Shown: positions 32,157-35,906 of the stretch, piece by piece
Layout: the number at the start of each line of letters is the position of its first letter
Position numbering within the stretch: the first letter of the stretch is position 1
Origin: Myxococcales bacterium
GTDB lineage: Bacteria > Myxococcota_A > Polyangia > Polyangiales > Polyangiaceae
Direction: 5' to 3'
Length of the DNA: 35,906 nt
Assembly: GCA_009692485.1 (NCBI GenBank)
Contig: SHZB01000016.1
Span: 1-35,906, forward strand
The notes under the pieces: model-generated
The model's database searches: none
Seen by the model: only the letters and a program-made list of their open reading frames with translations
Told to the model about the DNA's origin: nothing
Translations under genes and position numbers: made by a program

Positions 32157-32804
32157 TTGGCCGGCGCGGAAGAGTTCCTCACGCTCATCGTCTCGTCCCC
32201 GTCGGGTGCCGGCAAGACCACGCTGTGCGAGCGACTTCGCCGCCGCGTCACGGACTTGCGCTTCAGCGTTTCGCATACGACGCGCACGCCGCGCCCCAGC
32301 GAGGTCGATGGTCGCGAGTACCACTTCGTCGACGACGCGGCCTTCGGCGAGATGGTGAGTGCGGGGCGCTTCGCCGAGTGGGCGGTCGTCCACGGGCGCT
32401 CTTACGGGACGGCTCACTCCGAGGTCGACCATGCGCGCAGGACGGCGAACGGCATTTTGTTCGACATCGATTTCCAGGGCGCGCGCCAGATCAAGGCTCG
32501 TGTCATGGACGCCGTCAGCGTGTTCATTTTGCCGCCGTCGCTCACGGAGCTCGAGCGCCGTCTGCGCGGGCGAGGCACCGAGGATGAGCCGACGACGCGC
32601 CGGCGGCTCGCAAACGCAAAGCGAGAGATCGCCCACTATGGCCTCTTCGACTACGTCGTCGTCAACGATGATCTCGACCGCGCCGAAGAGCGCATCGTCT
32701 CGATCGTGATCGCAGAACGCTGCCGCCGCGCCCGTCACGCCGATCGCTGCGAAGCCCTGCTCGCCCGAGCGCGTGAGGCCACGCTCGGCGAGCCCGACGC
32801 CTGA
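32157..32804 (+). CDS. gmk: Guanylate kinase
   Basis: 215 residues from TTG 32157, one base after the DUF507 stop. P-loop 'SPSGAGKTT' (14-22), then the GMP-binding region with 'SVSHTTRTPRPSEVDGREYHF' split over the family positions, 'FAEWAVVHGRSYGT', and 'ILFDIDFQGARQIK'. It converts GMP + ATP to GDP + ADP in the cytosol, an essential step of GTP supply. Length is normal for bacterial Gmk. The C-terminal 15 residues are Arg/Ala-rich, slightly longer than average. mtnP follows after 21 bp with a GGAAGAGG ribosome binding site. Confidence 0.96.
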   Translation: MAGAEEFLTLIVSSPSGAGKTTLCERLRRRVTDLRFSVSHTTRTPRPSEVDGREYHFVDDAAFGEMVSAGRFAEWAVVHGRSYGTAHSEVDHARRTANGILFDIDFQGARQIKARVMDAVSVFILPPSLTELERRLRGRGTEDEPTTRRRLANAKREIAHYGLFDYVVVNDDLDRAEERIVSIVIAERCRRARHADRCEALLARAREATLGEPDA

Positions 32805-32825
32805 GCGGAACTGGAGCGGAAGAGG

Positions 32826-33704
32826 ATGACAAAGCTCGCAATCATCGGTGGCAGCGGCCTCTACGACGTGCCCGGCGTGGTCGAGCTCGAGCGCATCACG
32901 GTCGAGACTCCCTACGGTGCGCCGAGCGACGCCATCGTCCGCGCTCGACTCGCGAGCGGTGACGGCGCCGAGCTCTTGTTTCTGCCGCGCCACGGCCGCG
33001 GGCACCGCATCCCACCGCACGCGATCAACTACCGCGCGAACATTTGCGCCTTGAAAAAACTGGGCGCGAGCGCGGTGCTCTCGGTGAGCGCGACCGGCTC
33101 CTTGAAAGAATCGATCGCCCCCGGAGATCTCGTCGTGATCGATCAGATCATCGATCTCACCAAGCGCCGGCACTCGACGTATTTCGATGCCATAGCAGCG
33201 CACGTTGCCTTCGCCGCCCCGATCTGCGCGCTCTTCGCACGCGCCACCTACGACGCAGCCTGTGCCGTGGCGCTCGCGGCTGGGGAGCGCGGCAAGCCCT
33301 TCGGAGTCCATGACGGCGGCACCTACGTGTGCATGGAAGGACCGCAGTTTTCGACGCGCGCAGAGAGCCTCCTCTATCGCAGCTGGGGCGCATCGCTGGT
33401 CGGCATGACGAACATGCCGGAGGCCAAGCTCGCACGCGAGGCAGAGCTGCCCTACGCGACGCTCGGGCTCGCGACGGACTACGACTGCTGGCACGAGAGC
33501 GAAGGTGCTGTCGATGTGACGGCAGTCGTTGCGCGCCTGAGGACGATGGTGGAGCACGCGCACGCCGTCATGCTCGGTCTCGCTCGGCGTTTACCCGATC
33601 TCACCGCAAGCCCCGCCACCTGTGCGCTCAAGGGCGCGATCATGACGAGCCCGGACGCGATCACCGCAGATGCGCGAGCCCAGCTCTCGTGGCTGCTCGG
33701 CTGA
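32826..33704 (+). CDS. mtnP: S-methyl-5'-thioadenosine phosphorylase
   Basis: 292 residues. It splits methylthioadenosine with phosphate to adenine and methylthioribose-1-phosphate in the cytosol. Motifs: 'IGGSGLYD' (7-14, phosphate loop), 'RHGRGHRIPPHAINYRANI' (55-73), 'TGSLKESIAPGDLVV', 'MEGPQFSTRAES' (170-181, substrate loop), 'NMPEAKLAREAE' (197-208) and 'TDYDCWH' (218-223), all family-typical. A purine nucleoside phosphorylase II-like specificity cannot be excluded. GGAAGAGG precedes ATG 32826. It is 21 bp after gmk. The stop codon opens a 15-bp tandem array, and a PfkB-family gene is the next gene. Confidence 0.94.
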   Translation: MTKLAIIGGSGLYDVPGVVELERITVETPYGAPSDAIVRARLASGDGAELLFLPRHGRGHRIPPHAINYRANICALKKLGASAVLSVSATGSLKESIAPGDLVVIDQIIDLTKRRHSTYFDAIAAHVAFAAPICALFARATYDAACAVALAAGERGKPFGVHDGGTYVCMEGPQFSTRAESLLYRSWGASLVGMTNMPEAKLAREAELPYATLGLATDYDCWHESEGAVDVTAVVARLRTMVEHAHAVMLGLARRLPDLTASPATCALKGAIMTSPDAITADARAQLSWLLG

Positions 33705-33750
33705 GTTCTGCGCGGCTGAGTGCTGCGCGGCTGAGTGCTGCGCGGCTGGG
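33699..33750. repeat. 15-bp tandem array anchored on the mtnP stop codon
   Basis: Three full copies of ggctgagtgctgcgc (the first has one substitution) plus a partial fourth, starting on the last codon and stop of mtnP. In frame the stop TGA recurs at 33717 and 33732; in copy 4 it is TGG. The period is a multiple of three. Confidence 0.95.
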
Positions 33751-33780
33751 CTCGCCGATACGCTGTTTTGTGCTATTCGG

Positions 33781-33830
33781 GGCTCGATTCGAGCCATGGG
33801 CGGCGCTAGGGTCCCGCGCGCTCGGCGGGA
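33781..33830 (+). terminator. Two small hairpins between mtnP and the PfkB gene
   Basis: GGCTCGA-T-TCGAGCC (33781-33795), followed by TCCCGC (33812-33817) pairing with GCGGGA (33825-33830) across a 7-nt loop. No adjacent T-tract; a TTTTT run lies later at 33850. A possible end for the DUF507-gmk-mtnP transcript. Confidence 0.35.
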
Positions 33831-33873
33831 ATAGGCCCCAGCGCGTACCATTTTTCTTAACCAGGACAGCGAC

Positions 33874-34821
33874 GTGAGCACGAAGTCGATCTTGATCGTC
33901 GGCTCGATGGCCTTTGACGACCTCGAGTTCCCAATCCCGGTGACGACGCGCACGGGTGAACCCCGCACGATCTTCGAAGACGTGATCGGCGGCTCGGCGA
34001 CCTACGCCTCGTTGAGCGCATCCGCGTTCGCGCCCGTTCGCGTCGTGGCGGTGGTGGGCCGCGACTTTCCGGAAGCGACGCTCGAGGCGATGCGCGCGCG
34101 CGGCATCGATACGCTCGGCATCGAGCGGGCGGACGGACTCTCGTTTCGTTGGCGCGGTCGCTATCACGAGGACCTGGCCGGGCGCACGTCGCTCGAGACG
34201 CAGCTCAACGTGTTTCAAGACTTTCGTCCGCGCCTCCCGGCGGACTACGGCACGACGCCGCTCGTCTTGCTCGGCAACATTCACCCCGGGCTTCAGCTCG
34301 AGGTGCTCGAGCAGCTAGAACAGCCCGAGTTCTGCGTCGCCGACACGATGAATTTCTGGATCACCGGGGAAGAGACCCTCCTCGCCAAGCTCCTTCGTCG
34401 CATCGATTTGTTGGTCATCAACGACGAAGAGGCGCGCCTCCTGAGCGGGATCCACAACATCGCGCGAGCCGCAAAAGACATCCTCGCGCGCGGGCCGAAA
34501 CGGCTCGTGATCAAGCGCGGCGAGTACGGCTCGATCTACTTCGATGACGAGGGCGTGTTCGCGGCTCCGGCGCTCTTGCTCGAGCAGGTCGTCGATCCTA
34601 CGGGCGCTGGCGACTCCTTCGCCGGTGGGCTCCTCGGCTATCTCGCCGAACGCGGGCGCTACGATCACCAGAGCATGCGCCTCGCGCTCGTGCATGGCAC
34701 CGCGACCGCCTCTTTCGCGGTCGAGCACGTCGGCACCGACGGCGTCGCTTCTCTCTCGCGCGCAGACGTCGCCGCCCGAGTCGCGCGGATCCGCACCCTC
34801 AACCAGATTGCAGCCGAGTAA
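33874..34821 (+). CDS. PfkB-family carbohydrate or nucleoside kinase
   Basis: 315 residues from GTG 33874, preceded by AGGA. The ribokinase fold is shown by 'IGGSATYASLSAS' (the GG at 39-40, substrate binding), 'DLLVINDEEARLLSG' (motif 2 entry), and the anion-hole motif 'DPTGAGDSFAGG' (241-252) with catalytic Asp247. Sugar and nucleoside kinases share all of these. Position after mtnP makes a salvage-related substrate (adenosine or a sugar) plausible, but the specificity cannot be read from motifs. The first 20 residues begin 'SILIVGSMAFDDLEFP', typical of the adenosine-kinase-like branch. The next gene starts 7 bp later. Confidence 0.9.
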   Translation: MSTKSILIVGSMAFDDLEFPIPVTTRTGEPRTIFEDVIGGSATYASLSASAFAPVRVVAVVGRDFPEATLEAMRARGIDTLGIERADGLSFRWRGRYHEDLAGRTSLETQLNVFQDFRPRLPADYGTTPLVLLGNIHPGLQLEVLEQLEQPEFCVADTMNFWITGEETLLAKLLRRIDLLVINDEEARLLSGIHNIARAAKDILARGPKRLVIKRGEYGSIYFDDEGVFAAPALLLEQVVDPTGAGDSFAGGLLGYLAERGRYDHQSMRLALVHGTATASFAVEHVGTDGVASLSRADVAARVARIRTLNQIAAE

Positions 34822-34828
34822 CCTCACC

Positions 34829-35869
34829 ATGAGCATTTTCCGTTCGCTTCACAGCCGCCGTTTCGTGACCCTCACCGTGGTCTCGGGCCTCGCCGCGCTC
34901 GCGACGACCGGCGCCTGTAGCAGCAAAGACGAAGCTCCGGCGACGACCGCGAGCACCGGCGCTGGCAGCTGCGCACCCCAAGATCCGGCGTGCCCCGCGC
35001 TTGCGATCGAGAGCGAGTGTCTGGCGCTCGTCGACAACGCGGGCGCCGACAAATTCACGCTGCGATTGTCTCAGCTGTCGATCACGAAGCCACAAGCGCT
35101 CACGACCGTCACCGTGCAGAAAATCGTCTCCGACGGAGTCAACATCAACCTGCCCGCGTGCAACGTCCCCGGCACCGGCACCTTCTCGCTCTTGACCGAG
35201 TTCGACCTCGCGGCCGGAACATTTCGCACGGGCGGCGCGCTTCCGGAGGCGGATCCGAAGGGTGGCTACTGTTACGCGTACGACGACAAACTCGGCGTCG
35301 AACCTGCCGATGCGAAGCTCACCATCGACGCCGATCTGCGCTTCTCGACCGCGGCGATCGACCGCATCGTCGTGCCGATTTACCTCGACCTCGCAGCCAC
35401 GAGCGCCGTCTACCTGCCGCTTCGCAACGCGGTCCTCAAAGATGGCCAGCTCAGCCCGGACCACAACTGCATCGGCAAGTTCAACGCCGCCGGACTCGAG
35501 CCCGTCAACAACTGCCTGCCCGACACAGACGCGGGGATCGACTACTTCATCAACGGCGGCAAGCTCGAGGGGCACATCACGCTCGAGGAGGCCGATGCGG
35601 TGACGGTCGAGCTCCTTGCGCAGTCGCTGTGCGTGCTCTTGAGCGGAGATCCCGCGACCTACGGTGATGGCCAAAAGCCCAACAAGTGCAAGCGCGACGG
35701 CGCGGCCAAGATCACGCTCGTGGGCGACTGGTGCTCGACGACGGACAGCGCGGGCGGCTGCAAGGACGCTTTTCAGCTGAGCGCAGAGCTCGCCGGCAGC
35801 GCGGCAAAGCTTCGCGATAACTGCGTGGTTCCTGGCGGCGGCACGGGCGGCGCGGGCGGCGCGGGCTGA
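34829..35869 (+). CDS. Lipoprotein with Gly-rich tail
   Basis: 346 residues. The signal peptide ends 'LATTGAC' (Cys30), a lipobox. The mature part has several Cys pairs ('CAPQDPACPALAIESEC', 'PACNVPG', 'GGYCYAYDD', 'DHNCIGK', 'NNCLPD', 'NKCKRD', 'DWCSTT', 'GGCKD', 'DNCVVP'), so a disulfide-rich beta fold is likely. It ends GGTGGAGGAG. The motif 'LRFSTAAIDRIVVPIYLDLA' and long beta strands resemble a surface or periplasmic binding protein; no family named. The stop context GCGGGCTGA recurs in frame 33 bp later at the window edge. It starts 7 bp after the kinase gene. Confidence 0.85.
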   Translation: MSIFRSLHSRRFVTLTVVSGLAALATTGACSSKDEAPATTASTGAGSCAPQDPACPALAIESECLALVDNAGADKFTLRLSQLSITKPQALTTVTVQKIVSDGVNINLPACNVPGTGTFSLLTEFDLAAGTFRTGGALPEADPKGGYCYAYDDKLGVEPADAKLTIDADLRFSTAAIDRIVVPIYLDLAATSAVYLPLRNAVLKDGQLSPDHNCIGKFNAAGLEPVNNCLPDTDAGIDYFINGGKLEGHITLEEADAVTVELLAQSLCVLLSGDPATYGDGQKPNKCKRDGAAKITLVGDWCSTTDSAGGCKDAFQLSAELAGSAAKLRDNCVVPGGGTGGAGGAG

Positions 35870-35902
35870 CCGCAGAGCCGCAGCGACAACATCGCGGGCT
35901 GA
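35861..35902. repeat. In-frame duplication of the stop-codon context
   Basis: GCGGGCTGA occurs at 35861-35869, the natural stop of the last lipoprotein gene, and again at 35894-35902, exactly 33 bp later and in frame. The window ends 4 bases afterwards, so a longer array cannot be excluded. Confidence 0.7.
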
Positions 35903-35906
35903 GAAC

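Overview
The window looks like chromosomal sequence from a myxobacterium-type deltaproteobacterium, most likely in or near the Sorangiineae/Polyangiaceae (phylum Myxococcota). The evidence is very high GC with long antisense shadow ORFs, many lipoproteins with loose lipoboxes and Gly/Ala-rich tails, a DUF4388 protein, a two-lobed DUF507 protein, an NtrC-family sigma-54 activator, and a protein that resembles the myxobacterial TIGR04552 group. The lineage is inferred from content, not from a search. I see no rRNA, tRNA, transposase, integrase, phage gene or CRISPR array. This is housekeeping plus envelope-protein territory.

Layout. 1-3.2 kb: the end of a secreted two-PPC-domain protein, a large hairpin, then an M3 metallopeptidase lipoprotein whose stop codon starts a 30-bp tandem array. 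3.2-7.1 kb (minus): a small Cys-rich lipoprotein and a 1195-residue protein with a possible degenerate caspase-like N-domain, a Pro/Val linker and TPRs. 7.2-10.1 kb (plus): a mitochondrial-type aconitase and a GNAT acetyltransferase. 10.3-18.0 kb (minus): bamD-like, greA, a membrane alkaline-phosphatase-fold enzyme with HEAT-like repeats, a YfgM-like protein and a BamB-like propeller. 18.1-19.5 kb (plus): an NtrX-like regulator. 19.6-24.5 kb (minus): dnaE and a coupled DUF4388 gene. 24.7-27.7 kb (plus): a lipoprotein, an OmpA-domain lipoprotein, a cytochrome c lipoprotein and a small anchored protein. 27.8-29.8 kb: two small membrane proteins and a 374-residue protein that I read as a divergent RelA/SpoT-type nucleotidyltransferase. 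29.8-31.3 kb (minus): a zinc-ribbon/coiled-coil/tail-anchored protein. 31.6-35.9 kb (plus): DUF507, gmk, mtnP, a PfkB-family kinase and a lipoprotein.

How the genes work together. The 18.0 to 10.3 kb minus-strand run groups outer-membrane-protein assembly functions (BamD-like, BamB-like, YfgM-like) with an envelope-modifying enzyme and GreA. gmk and mtnP serve purine nucleotide supply and methylthioadenosine salvage. The cytochrome and OmpA lipoproteins belong to the periplasm.

Two things stand out. First, minisatellites are unusually dense, and at several gene 3' ends the repeat is phased on the stop codon itself. In the M3 peptidase, mtnP and the last lipoprotein the period is a multiple of three, so the stop codon is repeated in frame. 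The BamB-like and BamD-like genes show related patterns. Second, the 28628-29752 gene carries recognisable RelA/SpoT synthetase motifs but no HD or TGS domain, and some motif residues differ from the family.
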